From a bacterium (GTDB taxonomy: Bacteria > Patescibacteriota > Patescibacteriia > UBA2591 > JAGGZP01), in NCBI GenBank assembly GCA_021161965.1, contig JAGGZP010000071.1, forward strand, positions 1-5,692: 5,692 nt of DNA, written 5' to 3'. The notes under the pieces were generated by a model, which did no database searches, was not told the origin of the DNA, and saw only the letters and a program-made list of their open reading frames with translations. The translations under genes and the position numbers were made by a program. This document shows, piece by piece, positions 5,682-5,692 of the stretch (positions within the stretch are counted from its first letter, which is position 1; each line of letters begins with the position of its first letter).

Positions 5682-5692
5682 ATTGATCATTG
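5681..5692. repeat. Second copy of the AATTGATCATTG direct repeat
   Basis: This 12-mer is identical to 5558-5569 and abuts the right arm of the inverted repeat, sharing its last A. It is cut by the window end, so its true length is unknown. Together the two copies place the inverted-repeat cassette between same-orientation flanks. Confidence 0.75.

Noticed and set aside
5551..5692. CRISPR array or leader.
   Set aside because: The repeats are short, degenerate and about 7 nt apart, with no regular unique spacers of about 30 nt and no cas gene nearby.

Overview
The window is AT-rich, uses the standard stop codons (no in-frame TGA across roughly 1,500 sense codons of three long genes), and every supported gene lies on the minus strand. 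Several traits suggest a Candidate Phyla Radiation (Patescibacteria) bacterium. These are a class A penicillin-binding protein with C-terminal Ig-like domains, a minimal SecG, a membrane-anchored oligopeptide-binding-type protein translationally coupled to secG, and core genes that lack Shine-Dalgarno (SD) sequences. This placement is an inference from gene style and order, not from a marker gene.

In transcription order (right to left), the right end (5446-5692) is non-coding. It holds a 15-bp inverted repeat enclosing 60 nt, ATTGAAA-type repeats on both sides, and an A-rich tract of 7-nt tandem units. A strong extended -10 promoter (5422-5449) then drives two small membrane or envelope genes of unknown function: a three-helix DUF5658-like protein (5079-5390) and a one-helix protein with a small extracytoplasmic domain (4669-5082). 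They overlap by ATGA, each has a good SD, and they end at an intrinsic terminator (4627-4665).

A second unit starts within that terminator. A -35/extended -10 pair (4617-4645) reuses one arm of the hairpin and would start transcription 0-2 nt before the ATG of the bifunctional peptidoglycan synthase (1792-4608). Next come secG (1533-1754) and, joined to it by TAATG, a substrate-binding-protein gene (1-1533) that runs off the left edge. No terminator is visible between these three genes, so they probably form an envelope/secretion operon. A weaker promoter before secG may add a second, also leaderless, start.

Together the genes concern the cell surface: wall polymerisation and cross-linking, Sec export, and an extracytoplasmic peptide-binding-type protein. 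I see no mobile-element protein, CRISPR array, defence gene or RNA gene. The least ordinary parts are the terminator/promoter overlap, the contrast between leaderless and SD-led genes, and the repeat cassette at the right edge.
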